DNA from: Rhodobacter sp.
GTDB lineage: Bacteria > Pseudomonadota > Alphaproteobacteria > Rhodobacterales > Rhodobacteraceae
Direction of reading: 5' to 3'
NCBI GenBank assembly: GCA_016704435.1
Contig: JADJAB010000002.1
Span: 402,579-466,578 of the forward strand
Length of the DNA stretch: 64,000 nt
Shown: one piece after another, positions 9,663-19,149 of the stretch
How the letters are laid out: each line of letters opens with the position of its first letter
How positions within the stretch are numbered: the stretch's first letter is position 1
Notes under the pieces: model-generated
Databases searched by the model: none
What the model was told of the DNA's origin: nothing
What the model saw: the letters and a program-made list of their open reading frames with translations, nothing else
Made by a program: the position numbers and the translations under genes

Positions 9663-10796
9663 TCAGCCCTTGCCCAGCACCTGGTTCTGATGCTCGCCCA
9701 GTTTCGGCGCCGGACGGTCAAGACAGAGGTCCGCTCCGGAAAACGTCATCGGGCTGCGCACGCCGGGAATGTCCTGCGGAGCAATGCGCATCCCGCGCGC
9801 CACCACCTGCGGGTCGGCAAAGACGCCTTCCAGATCGTTGATCGGGCCGGCTGGCACGCCCGCCCCTTCGCAGGCTTCCAGCAGTTCGGCCATTTTCCAG
9901 CCTTTCGTCGCCGCCGTGATCCGCGCCGTCATTTCGGCCCGGTGGGCGATGCGGTCGGCGTTGGTCAGGAATTCGGGCGCCTCGGCCATGTCGTCCAGCC
10001 CCAGGATGGCGCAAAGCCTGCGATACTGGCTGTCGTTGCCGGTGGCGAGGATGATCCAGCCATCGGCGCAATCGAACACCGCATAGGGCGCAAGATTCGG
10101 ATGCGCGTTGCCCATCTTTTGCGGCGCAACGCCGGTGGCCAGGTAGTTCAGCGCCTGGTTGGCCATGACGCTGGTCGCCACATCCATCAGCGCCATGTCG
10201 ATGTGCTGGCCTTCGCCGGTGCGTCCGCGCTGGATGATCGCAGCCAGAATGGCGGTCGAGGCATAGACGCCGGTGAACACGTCGGTCACCGCCACGCCCA
10301 CCTTCTGCGGCTGGCCATCCGGCTCGCCGGTCACGCTCATCAACCCGGCCATGCCCTGGATGATGAAGTCGTAGCCCGCGCGGTGGGCATAGGGGCCATC
10401 CTGGCCGAAACCGGTGATCGAGCAATAGATCAGCCGGGGGTTCACCGCCTTCAGGCTGGCATAGTCCAGCCCGTATTTCGCCAGCCCGCCGACCTTGAAA
10501 TTCTCGATCACCACATCGGCACCGGCGACCAGACGGCGGACGGTTTCCTGCCCTTCCGCCGTGCGGAAATCGCAGGTGATGCCTTTCTTGCCACGATTGC
10601 AGCTGTGGAAATAGGCGGCCGAGCGGTCAGTACCGTTGTCGATGAAGGGCGGGCCCCAGCGGCGGGTATCGTCACCTTCGGGTGCCTCGACCTTGATCAC
10701 TTCGGCGCCCAGATCGGCCAGGGTCTGCCCGGCCCAGGGCCCGGCCAGGATGCGCGCCAGTTCGATGACGCGAATGCCCTCCAGCGGCGCGGTCAT
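9663..10796 (-). CDS. CaiB/BaiF (class III) CoA-transferase family protein
   Basis: Class III CoA-transferases move CoA between carboxylic acids; the substrate of this member cannot be told from sequence. The 377-residue protein starts with the family N-terminus (LEGIRVIELARILAGPWAGQ), followed by ADLGAEVIKVEAPEGDDTR, RGKKGITCDFRTAEG, and VVIENFKVGGLAKYGLDY, whose Asp/Asn-containing block aligns with the catalytic region. It is the last gene of a minus-strand run with the DsbA-like and DUF721 genes, starting 4 bases beyond the DsbA-like stop, so it is probably co-transcribed although functionally unrelated. No acyl-CoA dehydrogenase or ligase lies next to it that would reveal a pathway. Confidence 0.85.
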   Translation of the reverse strand: MTAPLEGIRVIELARILAGPWAGQTLADLGAEVIKVEAPEGDDTRRWGPPFIDNGTDRSAAYFHSCNRGKKGITCDFRTAEGQETVRRLVAGADVVIENFKVGGLAKYGLDYASLKAVNPRLIYCSITGFGQDGPYAHRAGYDFIIQGMAGLMSVTGEPDGQPQKVGVAVTDVFTGVYASTAILAAIIQRGRTGEGQHIDMALMDVATSVMANQALNYLATGVAPQKMGNAHPNLAPYAVFDCADGWIILATGNDSQYRRLCAILGLDDMAEAPEFLTNADRIAHRAEMTARITAATKGWKMAELLEACEGAGVPAGPINDLEGVFADPQVVARGMRIAPQDIPGVRSPMTFSGADLCLDRPAPKLGEHQNQVLGKG

Positions 10797-10800
10797 GGGT

Positions 10801-11442
10801 TCAGCCCGCCAAGGCGGCGTCGACCAGCGCCTTGAGGTCCTCGTAGGACATGTTCGGATGCTTTTCGCCGTTGATGAACAGCGTCGGCGTCCCTTCGACC
10901 TCGTCGGCCTTCATGTTCTCCTCGAACCGCTTCACCAGCGCGCCGGCCATGTCGGCATCGTTCATGCAGGCGTCCAGCTGCTCGGTCGTCATGCCGGCGG
11001 AAAGGCCGATCTTGCGGATGTTGTCCACGGCGACCAGCGGATCTTCTGTCCCGGCCCATTCGGACTGCGTCGAGAACAGGATGTCGGCGACCGGGAAATA
11101 CTTCAGCTCGCCGCCGCAGCGCGCCATCATCGCGGCCCAGAGGCCGTAGCGGTCGAAATAGACCTCGCGCAGGGTGAAGTGGACCTTGCCGGTGTCGATG
11201 TAGTCACGCTTCAAGGGCTTGAAGACATCTTCGGTGAAATGCGCGCAATGCGGGCAGGTGAAGCTGGCGTACTCGACGATCCTGACCGGTGCATCGGGGC
11301 TGCCGATCGAGAAATCCTTCACTTCCGGCCCGGCGACCGCTTCGGTCGCGGTCTCCGTCGTGGTCGTTTCCTGCCCCAGCGCGGGCGATGCAGCCATCGC
11401 GGCGGCAAGGGCGATCATCGCCCGGCGGTTCATCTTCATCAT
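10801..11442 (-). CDS. DsbA-like thiol:disulfide oxidoreductase, exported
   Basis: This 213-residue thioredoxin-fold protein begins with a twin-basic, hydrophobic signal peptide (MNRRAMIALAAAMAASPALG), so it should act in the periplasm. The redox motif is CPHC (FTCPHCAHFTEDVFKP, near residue 65) and the cis-proline loop is EGTPTLFINGEKH near 185. An extra Cys pair (MARCGG, DACMND) is present in the helical insert, as in many alphaproteobacterial members of this family. ATG 11442 overlaps the DUF721 stop (ATGA); ATG 11433 is an alternative. A general role in disulfide formation or assisting cytochrome biogenesis is likely; a specific partner cannot be named. Confidence 0.88.
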   Translation of the reverse strand: MMKMNRRAMIALAAAMAASPALGQETTTTETATEAVAGPEVKDFSIGSPDAPVRIVEYASFTCPHCAHFTEDVFKPLKRDYIDTGKVHFTLREVYFDRYGLWAAMMARCGGELKYFPVADILFSTQSEWAGTEDPLVAVDNIRKIGLSAGMTTEQLDACMNDADMAGALVKRFEENMKADEVEGTPTLFINGEKHPNMSYEDLKALVDAALAG

Positions 11443-11978
11443 GTCTTGCCCTTTTCAGCCTTGCGGCGAGTTAAGATGTTTTGCCCCAGTCGTTCAAGGG
11501 CCGCGCGCAGGCCCTGATCCGCCACGCCCTCGGCGGTTTCATGGGCGCGCGCGGCCAGCTCCGGGTCCGGCGCTGCTTCTGCCGGTGCCGTGGCGGGCGC
11601 GAACATGGCCTGCCCCTCGGCAAAGCCGGTGGGCGCGGTCTGGGTCAGGTGGATGCGCGAGATCGCGTTGTAGCCGTAGACGGCATTCACCCGTTCACGC
11701 AGCCGGTCCTTCTGCATCTCGACCACCGGGGCGGAGGCGCCCTGCACCAGCAGCGTCAGCGTGGCACCCAGGCCTTCACGGCCGTAGCCCACCTTTACAG
11801 GCCGCGTCACCGCCGCCAGATCGGGTCCGGCCACCTCTTCCCAATGGGTCAGCAGCCTGGCCACGGCAAAGCCGCGCTTTTCGCCGGCGGTGCGAACCTC
11901 GCGCGTCATCAGCCCGAAGGCGGGCTCGAAGCCGCGCATCCGGCGCTGGACCGTCGGGGAGGATGGTTTGCGTTGCAT
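11439..11978 (-). CDS. DUF721 (DciA-related) family protein
   Basis: This 179-residue protein of the DUF721 group has the central motif LLTHWEEVAGPDLAAVTRPV and a following strand-rich block (GATLTLLVQGASAPVVEMQK, then RERVNAVYGYNAISRIHLTQ). DUF721 proteins include DciA, which loads the replicative helicase in many bacteria, but short alphaproteobacterial members like this one are generally uncharacterised. The gene is divergent from mutY (80 bases apart) and overlaps the DsbA-like gene by four bases, an arrangement common in Rhodobacterales. The C-terminal 60 residues are Ala/Glu-rich and probably flexible. Confidence 0.8.
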   Translation of the reverse strand: MQRKPSSPTVQRRMRGFEPAFGLMTREVRTAGEKRGFAVARLLTHWEEVAGPDLAAVTRPVKVGYGREGLGATLTLLVQGASAPVVEMQKDRLRERVNAVYGYNAISRIHLTQTAPTGFAEGQAMFAPATAPAEAAPDPELAARAHETAEGVADQGLRAALERLGQNILTRRKAEKGKT

Positions 11979-12058
11979 CTGGCCCTTGCCCGTTTGATCG
12001 CTATCTTACCGCAACCGGCCCTTCCTGCCAGTGCCCCTGCCGTGATGGAGCATAAAGA

Positions 12059-13093
12059 TTGCGTGACGCTGCCCCTCTGGCCTCATCATTGCTGCGCGAC
12101 TGGTATGACGCGCAGGCCCGCGTGATGCCCTGGCGTGTCGGCCCCGCGGCGCGCAAGGCGGGGGTGCGGCCCGATCCCTATGCAGTCTGGCTGTCGGAGG
12201 TGATGCTGCAACAGACCACCGTGGCGGCGGTGCGCGACTATTTCCACCGCTTCACGGCGCGCTGGCCGGATGTGGCGGCGCTGGCCGCCGCAGAAGACGC
12301 CGAGGTGATGGCCGAATGGGCTGGCCTTGGCTATTACGCCCGCGCCCGCAACCTTCTGAAATGCGCCCGCGCGGTGGTGGCGCGCGGCGGTTTTCCGACC
12401 ACGCGCGACGGCCTGCTGACCCTGCCCGGCATCGGCCCCTATACCGCCTCGGCCATCGCCGCCATTGCCTTTGACGCGCCCGCGACGGTGGTCGATGGCA
12501 ATGTCGAACGGGTGATGGCCCGGCTTTTCGCCGTGGAAACGCCGCTGCCAAAGGCCAAGCCGGAACTGACGCGGCTGGCCGAAAGCCTGACGCCGTCTGA
12601 CCGCCCCGGTGATCATGCCCAGGCGGTGATGGACCTTGGCGCCACGATCTGCACACCCCGCAGCCCCGCCTGCGGGATCTGTCCGCTGTCCGGGCTTTGT
12701 CAGGCCCGCACGCAAGGCATTCAGGCCGACCTGCCCCGCAAGCTGCCGAAAGCGGAAAGACCCACGCGGCGCGGCATCGTCTGGCTGGCAAGGAACGGCC
12801 CTCTGTGGCTGGTGGAAACCCGGCCAGCAAAGGGTCTGCTGGGCGGCATGACGGGCTTTCCCGGCGATGGCTGGGACAACGCGGGCGGCCCGGCGCCGGT
12901 TCAGGCCGATTGGCGGGAGGTGGGCGAAGTGCGCCACACCTTCACCCATTTCCACCTGATCCTGGCCGTGCGGGCGACCGTGACCGACGCCCGCCCCCTG
13001 CGCGGCAGTTTCACCCGCCTTGCCCCCGCCAGCCTGCCCACCGTCATGCGCAAGGCCCATGACCTTGCCATTGGCGCAATTTCACCGCGTTGA
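12059..13093 (+). CDS. mutY: Adenine DNA glycosylase (A/G-specific)
   Basis: MutY excises adenine mispaired with 8-oxoguanine. The 344-residue protein shows the catalytic Glu region (VMLQQTTVAAV), the helix-hairpin-helix LLTLPGIGPYTASAIAAIAF near residue 120, the catalytic Asp in VVDGNVERVMARL near 145, and the four-cysteine iron-sulfur loop CTPRSPACGICPLSGLC near 200. A NUDIX-like C-terminal domain, with FTHFHLILAV, follows. The start is taken as TTG 12059: an in-frame TAA lies at 12053, GGAG sits at 12047-12050 with good spacing, and the protein then begins as expected. The ATG at 12045 is in another frame. Confidence 0.92.
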   Translation: MRDAAPLASSLLRDWYDAQARVMPWRVGPAARKAGVRPDPYAVWLSEVMLQQTTVAAVRDYFHRFTARWPDVAALAAAEDAEVMAEWAGLGYYARARNLLKCARAVVARGGFPTTRDGLLTLPGIGPYTASAIAAIAFDAPATVVDGNVERVMARLFAVETPLPKAKPELTRLAESLTPSDRPGDHAQAVMDLGATICTPRSPACGICPLSGLCQARTQGIQADLPRKLPKAERPTRRGIVWLARNGPLWLVETRPAKGLLGGMTGFPGDGWDNAGGPAPVQADWREVGEVRHTFTHFHLILAVRATVTDARPLRGSFTRLAPASLPTVMRKAHDLAIGAISPR

Positions 13094-13118
13094 GCTAACA
13101 TGCCCCCCGCCGTAGGAT
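13090..13118 (+). promoter_or_regulatory. Candidate sigma-70-type promoter of alkB
   Basis: TTGAGC (13090-13095), a 17-base spacer and TAGGAT (13113-13118) each match the sigma-70 boxes at four of six positions. They sit 22 bases before the alkB start, with a GGAGG ribosome site between. The -35 overlaps the end of mutY. The matches are modest, so this is a candidate only. Confidence 0.3.
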
Positions 13119-13139
13119 AGCCGCCAGCAGGAGGCCCCG

Positions 13140-14288
13140 ATGTCCACCATCACGCCCGAGGAAATCTCGCAACCCCGCCAGGCGCTGCCGTTCTGGCTGT
13201 CGATGGGCACGGTTCCGGTGGCCTTCATCAGCATGGGGCTTGGCGGGGTCTTCGTCCTGCTGATGCCGCTGTATTCCTGGGGCCTGTTCTCGGTGCTGGA
13301 TGCCATCACCGGGCGCAACGAAGACAACGCCGATCTGCAAACGCCCGAGGACGAGCTTTACCTCTACAAGCTGCTGACGACGATCTGGTTTCCGGTGCAG
13401 TTCGCCGTCTTGTGCTTCATGCTGTGGTTCGTGCCGCAGGCCGCGCATCTGAACATCGTCGAGAAAGTTGCACTGTTCTTCGGAATGGGGGTGATGTCCG
13501 GCACCATCGGCATCAACTACAGCCACGAGTTGATGCATCAGAAATCGAAACTGGAGCGCTGGCTGGCCGATCTGCTGCTGGCCACCGTGCTATACTCACA
13601 TTTCCGCAGCGAACATCTGCGGGTGCATCATCTTTACGTCGGCACTCCGCGCGATGCGGTGACCGCGCGCTACAACGAGAACTTCCACCGGTTTTTCCCG
13701 CGCGTGCTGCGCGATGGCTTGCGCTCGTCCTTCCGGGCGGAAAGGGCGATGCTGGCACGCAAGGGGTTGCCGTGGCATCACCCGTCGAACCCGTTCTGGC
13801 GGTATTGGGCGCTGCAGGGGGCGATGCTGGCGCTGGCGCTGGGCCTGGGCGGCTGGCTGGGTCTTGGGCTGTTCGCCTTTCAGGCGCTGGTGGCGATCTG
13901 GCAGCTGGAGCTGGTGAACTATGTCGAACACTACGGGCTGACCCGCCGCCATCTTGGAAACGGCAAATATGAACACGTCATGCCGCATCATTCGTGGAAC
14001 GCCGATCACCGGGCGTCGAACTGGCTCTTGATCAACCTGCAGCGCCATTCCGACCACCACTACAAGCCCGACCGCCGCTTTCCGCTGTTGCAGACCTACA
14101 CCCCCGATGACGCGCCGCAGCTGCCCTATGGCTATCCGGTGATGACGCTTGCGGCGCTGATCCCGCCCCTGTGGCGGCGGATGATGAACCCGCGGGTGCG
14201 GGCCTGGCGCAAGCAGTTCTACCCCGACACCACCGACTGGCAGGCCTATAACAAGGCGCAGAACCCGATGCCGGCGGGCGCGCCCTAA
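13140..14288 (+). CDS. alkB: Alkane 1-monooxygenase (membrane di-iron hydroxylase)
   Basis: AlkB-type enzymes insert oxygen at the terminal carbon of alkanes in the inner membrane, using electrons from rubredoxin. The 382-residue protein has several membrane spans and all four histidine clusters of the family: NYSHELMHQK near residue 125, EHLRVHHLYVG near 160, LVNYVEHYGLTRR near 260 and LQRHSDHHYKPDRR near 300. A clear ribosome site (GGAGG) precedes ATG 13140. No rubredoxin, rubredoxin reductase or alcohol dehydrogenase gene lies in the window, so electrons must come from elsewhere. Related fatty-acid or terpene hydroxylases share the motifs, so the exact substrate is open. Confidence 0.92.
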   Translation: MSTITPEEISQPRQALPFWLSMGTVPVAFISMGLGGVFVLLMPLYSWGLFSVLDAITGRNEDNADLQTPEDELYLYKLLTTIWFPVQFAVLCFMLWFVPQAAHLNIVEKVALFFGMGVMSGTIGINYSHELMHQKSKLERWLADLLLATVLYSHFRSEHLRVHHLYVGTPRDAVTARYNENFHRFFPRVLRDGLRSSFRAERAMLARKGLPWHHPSNPFWRYWALQGAMLALALGLGGWLGLGLFAFQALVAIWQLELVNYVEHYGLTRRHLGNGKYEHVMPHHSWNADHRASNWLLINLQRHSDHHYKPDRRFPLLQTYTPDDAPQLPYGYPVMTLAALIPPLWRRMMNPRVRAWRKQFYPDTTDWQAYNKAQNPMPAGAP

Positions 14289-14863
14289 GCCGCCGCCACA
14301 ACGCACGCCATGACCCGGCGAGTCTTGCCGATCTGGCGGTTGCGGGTGAAGCCCCGCTTTTCGAAACTGGCGATGGTGCCGTTGAACAGGAACGATGCCG
14401 AGGTGCGGCCCTGCGGTGCATCGGGGTAGCCTTCGATGCGCCCGCCGCCCGCCTTGGCGATCAGCGCCACCGCGCCGGCAAGGGCGGCATCGGCCACACC
14501 CTGACGGCAGTGCGCCGGGTCGACGAAAAAACAGGTGATGCGCCAGTCAGGCAGGCGGGCGGGGGTCAGACCGGCCTCATAGGCCGCGCGGTTCTTGATC
14601 CGGGGCAGCTCCGCAGTGGGGCCGAATTGGCACCAGCCGACGCAATCATCGCCGACAAAGGCCAGCGCTGCGTGGGTGGTGCCGGCGATCACGCGCGCCT
14701 CTTTGGCGGTGCGGTTGCCTTCGGGAGACTGGCCCGTCTGGCCGATGCCTTCGGGGTGGAAAGCCATGCACCAGCAGCCACCCCACACGCCGCGGTTGCG
14801 TTCAACCAACGCGGCGTAGGCGGGCCAGGTTTCGGGCGCAAGGGCGCGGATATCGAAGCTCAT
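14285..14863 (-). CDS. GNAT family N-acetyltransferase
   Basis: This 192-residue protein has a GNAT-like fold: an N-terminal region with RNRGVWGGCWCMAFHPEG, a central strand block ALAFVGDDCVGWCQFGP, the acetyl-CoA-binding turn CFFVDPAHCRQGVADAALAG near residue 120, and the terminal FEKRGFTRNRQIGKTRRVM. The acceptor substrate is unknown. ATG 14863 gives the natural N-terminus (MSFDIRALAPETW). It converges with alkB so tightly that the two stop codons overlap (TAA on plus, TAG on minus, 14285-14288). It lies downstream of ccrM but is separated from it by a terminator-like hairpin. Confidence 0.75.
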   Translation of the reverse strand: MSFDIRALAPETWPAYAALVERNRGVWGGCWCMAFHPEGIGQTGQSPEGNRTAKEARVIAGTTHAALAFVGDDCVGWCQFGPTAELPRIKNRAAYEAGLTPARLPDWRITCFFVDPAHCRQGVADAALAGAVALIAKAGGGRIEGYPDAPQGRTSASFLFNGTIASFEKRGFTRNRQIGKTRRVMACVVAAA

Positions 14864-14908
14864 GCCCAATACTGCGCGGGGTTCGGCGATCGGACAAGCC
14901 CGCCGCAA

Positions 14909-14939
14909 GAAAAGACCCCGCCATGCGGACATGGCGGGG
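14909..14939 (-). terminator. ccrM: Rho-independent terminator after ccrM
   Basis: A perfect 10-base-pair stem (CCCCGCCATG 14916-14925 with CATGGCGGGG 14930-14939) closes a four-base loop. On the minus strand it is followed directly by TCTTTTCTTG, a T-rich tail. It sits about 60 bases beyond the ccrM stop and separates ccrM from the GNAT gene. Confidence 0.8.
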
Positions 14940-14999
14940 CAGTGGCATCCCGGGCGGTCCAGGATGCTGGCGTAAACTCGTATTCGGGGGGCTGCGCCT

Positions 15000-16210
<1,211 letters not shown>

Positions 16211-16212
<2 letters not shown>

Positions 16213-16843
16213 AAGGAGTTGAAGAATTAGCTTGGCACAAGATATTGTGGACAGGGGCGAAGGAACGTCTATGAAACGGGGTCACCCCGAAATCTAGAAG
16301 CGCCTGCCGATGGGCCTTGGTCGGGTAGCCCATGTTGCGGTCCCAGCCGTAGGGGGGGTGCTGTTGCGCCAAATCCACCATGATCCGGTCGCGTGTCACT
16401 TTTGCCACGACCGAGGCGGCGGCAATCGACAGGCATCTGGCGTCGCCCTTGATGATCGCCTGCGAGGTGCAGGCCAGCCCCCTCGGGATCAGGTTGCCGT
16501 CGACAAGCGCATGGTCGGCGGGCAGCACCGCCACCGCGCGCTCCATCGCCAGATGGCTGGCGCGCAGGATGTTCAGCCGGTCGATCTCCTCGACCGAGGC
16601 ATGCGCGACCGAAACCATTGCGTGCTCCATCAGCCAGTCGAACAGCCGTTCGCGGGCGGCGGCACTCATCACCTTGCTGTCGCGCAGGCCTTCGGGCAGG
16701 CGGGAAGGGTCCAGCCGCACCGCCGCCGCCGTGACCGGCCCCGCCAGCGGGCCGCGACCCACCTCGTCCACCCCGACGACGCAAGTCGCGCCCGAGCGCA
16801 GCGAGGCTTCCTCGAAGGAAAAGTCCAGCACCGGCGCCGTCAT
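16211..16843 (-). CDS. rnhB: Ribonuclease HII
   Basis: RNase HII cuts RNA in RNA/DNA hybrids, including single ribonucleotides in DNA. The 210-residue protein has the catalytic acidic residues in [17 protein letters not shown] near residue 25 and DHALVDGN near 115, plus [14 protein letters not shown] and [17 protein letters not shown] near 140, which are family signatures. ATG 16843 is the only suitable start. Codons 12-18 (ASLRSGA) are encoded by a copy of a GC-rich repeat that occurs twice more just upstream, an odd feature of the N-terminus. ccrM follows 89 bases downstream on the same strand. Confidence 0.95.
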
Positions 16844-16937
16844 TCCCGCCCCCCGGCGGCGTCAGCCGCGCCCGAGCGCAGCGAGGCCCCCTTCCCCTCC
16901 CGGCGCCCGCCGGGCCCGAGCGCAGCGAGGCCCCCTT
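16788..16937. repeat. Three copies of a GC-rich direct repeat, one inside rnhB
   Basis: The 17-base sequence CCCGAGCGCAGCGAGGC occurs at 16791-16807 (inside the rnhB start region), 16871-16887 and 16915-16931. The last two copies agree over 23 bases and are 44 bases apart; the first also shares GCG to its left with the second. The gap between mtnA and rnhB contains little else, and the surrounding sequence is strongly C-rich. Confidence 0.85.
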
Positions 16938-16961
16938 GAAAGGCCCGCAGGCAATGGCACG

Positions 16962-18050
16962 TCATTGCAACGCCCGGTCAGGGAACATCCCGGCGAGGCC
17001 TGCCTCGGTCGCCGGGCACAGGCCGCGTTCGGTCAGAAGACCCGTCACCAATGCAGCGGGCGTCACGTCGAAGGCGGGGTTGCGGGCGCCCGTGGTCTCA
17101 GGGGTGATCCGCACGTTGACCACGCGGCCTCCCGGGTCGCGGCCCTGCACATGGGTGACCTCTTCGGGGCTGCGCTCCTCGATCGGGATATCGCGCAACC
17201 CGTCCTTCAACCGCCAGTCGATGGTCGGGGAAGGCAGGGCAACGTAGAACGGCACGCCGTTGGCATGGGCGGCCAATGCCTTCAGATAGGTGCCGATCTT
17301 GTTGCAGACATCACCGCCTGCGGTCGTGCGGTCGGTGCCGACGATCACCATGTCCACCTCGCCCCGCTGCATCAGATGGCCGCCGGCATTGTCGACGATC
17401 AGGTCATGGGAAATGCCGTGGCTGCCCAGTTCCCATGCCGTCAGCTGGGCGCCCTGGTTGCGCGGGCGGGTCTCGTCGACGAAGACATGCACCGGGATGC
17501 CCGCGTCATGCGCGTGGTAGATCGGCGAGGTGGCGGTGCCCCAGTCGACCGTCGCCAGCCAGCCGGCGTTGCAATGGGTCAGGATATTGGCCCGGCCCGT
17601 GCGGGCGGCGATGTCGCGGATGATCTGCGCGCCGTGGGTGCCGATGCGGCGGTTGATCTCTACATCCTCATTGCAGATCTCCTCAGCCAGCCTTGCAGCG
17701 ACTTCGGCGCGCGCAACGGTCGGCAAGGGGGCCAGCGCCGCGCGCATCCGGTCCAGCGCCCAGGACAGGTTGATCGCCGTCGGACGGGTGGCGTTCAACT
17801 CGGCATGGCAGGACTCAAGCGCAGCGTCCGAAGGATCGCGCGCCATCTCCATCGCCATGCCCCAGGCCGCCGTCGCCCCGATCAGCGGCGCCCCGCGCAC
17901 CCACATGTCGCGAATGGCCGCGGCGAAATCGGCGCGGCTGCGCAAGGGCACGATGCGCAATTCATGCGGCAGCCAGCGCTGGTCGATGACCTTCACTTCG
18001 CCCGCGTCATCCCGCCAGATGCTGCGGTATGGGGTGCCGTTGATCTTCAT
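16962..18050 (-). CDS. mtnA: S-methyl-5-thioribose-1-phosphate isomerase
   Basis: MtnA converts methylthioribose 1-phosphate to methylthioribulose 1-phosphate in the methionine salvage pathway. The 362-residue protein belongs to the eIF2B-like fold. Recognised blocks are [20 protein letters not shown] near residue 48, [18 protein letters not shown] near 155 (catalytic Cys), [20 protein letters not shown] near 190 and the catalytic Asp in [20 protein letters not shown] near 240. ATG 18050 (MKINGTP) has a GGAG ribosome site; an upstream ATG at 18086 would add 12 residues. No other methionine-salvage gene is adjacent, so it appears to stand alone. Confidence 0.93.
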   Translation of the reverse strand: MKINGTPYRSIWRDDAGEVKVIDQRWLPHELRIVPLRSRADFAAAIRDMWVRGAPLIGATAAWGMAMEMARDPSDAALESCHAELNATRPTAINLSWALDRMRAALAPLPTVARAEVAARLAEEICNEDVEINRRIGTHGAQIIRDIAARTGRANILTHCNAGWLATVDWGTATSPIYHAHDAGIPVHVFVDETRPRNQGAQLTAWELGSHGISHDLIVDNAGGHLMQRGEVDMVIVGTDRTTAGGDVCNKIGTYLKALAAHANGVPFYVALPSPTIDWRLKDGLRDIPIEERSPEEVTHVQGRDPGGRVVNVRITPETTGARNPAFDVTPAALVTGLLTERGLCPATEAGLAGMFPDRALQ

Positions 18051-18110
18051 CGCTGTCTCCGAAAACCTTGCCCGATCCTGAGCCACTTTCCCGCCAGAGC
18101 CAAGCCGCCG

Positions 18111-19028
18111 CTACCCCGCCTCTTGCCGCAGCGCCGCGATCAGCAGCGCGGCGGCAGGCGACAGGCGGCCTTCGCGCCGGGTCGAGATGCCGATGGGGCG
18201 GGCAGTTGTCGGCAGTGCGATCGGCAGGATCTCGACCAGCCCGCGCTCGGCCTCGGCCCGCGCCAGCTGCACCGGCCAGACCGCCAGATAGTCCGAGCGC
18301 AGGATCAGCGCCCGGTTGGCCAGGACCGAGACCGATTCGACGCCGTAGGAAGGTGGCGGCAGCCCCTGCAGCCGGAACGCCTCTTCGATCTGGCGGCGCA
18401 GGCTGGTTTCCTCGCGCGGGAGGATCCAGCGCCAATCCAGCAGGTCGCCCAATGCCAGCGCCGGACGCGCCAGCAAGGGATGGCCGCTGCGCACCACGAT
18501 CTGCGCGTAGTCGTCGCACAGCACCTCTTCGGCGATGCCCTGCCCGCTGGACAGCGCGGGCAGGCGGCCCACCACAAGATCCAACTCGCCCGAGCGCAGC
18601 AGTGGCAAGAGGGTGTCGTTGGTGCCCTCGACGATCTTCACTGTCAGGTTCGGCCGCGTCGCCTGCACCTCGGCGATGGCAGCCGGCAACAGCGCGACGG
18701 CGGCCGACACCAGCGTGCCCACCGCGACCCGCCCACCCGCGCCGCTTTGCAGATCGGCAAGTTCCTGTCCGGCGTGGCGCAGCTGAGTCAGGATCAGCCG
18801 GGCGTGAGCCACCAGAACCTCGCCGTAGGGGGTGGTGCGGACGCCCCGGTTGGTGCGCTCGAAAAGCTGCAGGCCACAGGTCGCCTCGATGTCTTGCAAG
18901 GCCTTGGTCACCGCCGATTGCGACAGCCCGACGCTTTGCCCGGCGCGCAGCAAGCTGCCTTCGCGGGCGATGGTCTCGACCAGCCGCAGGGCGCGCGGGC
19001 CGAGGCGGGTTTCCAGGTTGGGGGTCAT
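18111..19028 (-). CDS. LysR-family transcriptional regulator
   Basis: This 305-residue LysR-type regulator has the N-terminal winged helix (ALRLVETIAREGSLLRAGQS, then GLSQSAVTKALQDIEATCGL) and a periplasmic-binding-protein-like effector domain. ATG 19028 was chosen over an in-frame ATG at 19097, which would consume the divergent promoter region. It is transcribed away from the aldehyde dehydrogenase / 3-hydroxyanthranilate dioxygenase operon, with 121 bases between starts and a LysR-type box in the gap, so it very probably controls that operon. Its effector would then be an intermediate of that pathway, but this is inference. Confidence 0.88.
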   Translation of the reverse strand: MTPNLETRLGPRALRLVETIAREGSLLRAGQSVGLSQSAVTKALQDIEATCGLQLFERTNRGVRTTPYGEVLVAHARLILTQLRHAGQELADLQSGAGGRVAVGTLVSAAVALLPAAIAEVQATRPNLTVKIVEGTNDTLLPLLRSGELDLVVGRLPALSSGQGIAEEVLCDDYAQIVVRSGHPLLARPALALGDLLDWRWILPREETSLRRQIEEAFRLQGLPPPSYGVESVSVLANRALILRSDYLAVWPVQLARAEAERGLVEILPIALPTTARPIGISTRREGRLSPAAALLIAALRQEAG

Positions 19029-19055
19029 GGCGGGCCTCGTCTTTTTCGATCTGAT

Positions 19056-19070
19056 ATTCTCATATGGAAT
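19056..19070. promoter_or_regulatory. LysR-type operator, ATTC-N7-GAAT
   Basis: ATTC (19056-19059), seven bases and GAAT (19067-19070) form the T-N11-A interrupted palindrome that LysR proteins bind. It lies midway between the LysR start (19028) and the aldehyde dehydrogenase start (19150), where an activator/autorepressor site is expected. Confidence 0.55.
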
Positions 19071-19149
19071 AGCCAAGGGCAAAGACTTCATTTGCATTCA
19101 CGACAAGACCGGGGAAGTCTGGGCCGGTGACGGAATGGGGAGAGACCGG

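Noticed and set aside
16380..19130. Very long plus-strand open frame opposite rnhB, mtnA and the LysR gene
   Set aside because: It is a GC-skewed shadow: Arg/Gln-rich, with no recognisable domain, and lies antisense to three well-supported genes.
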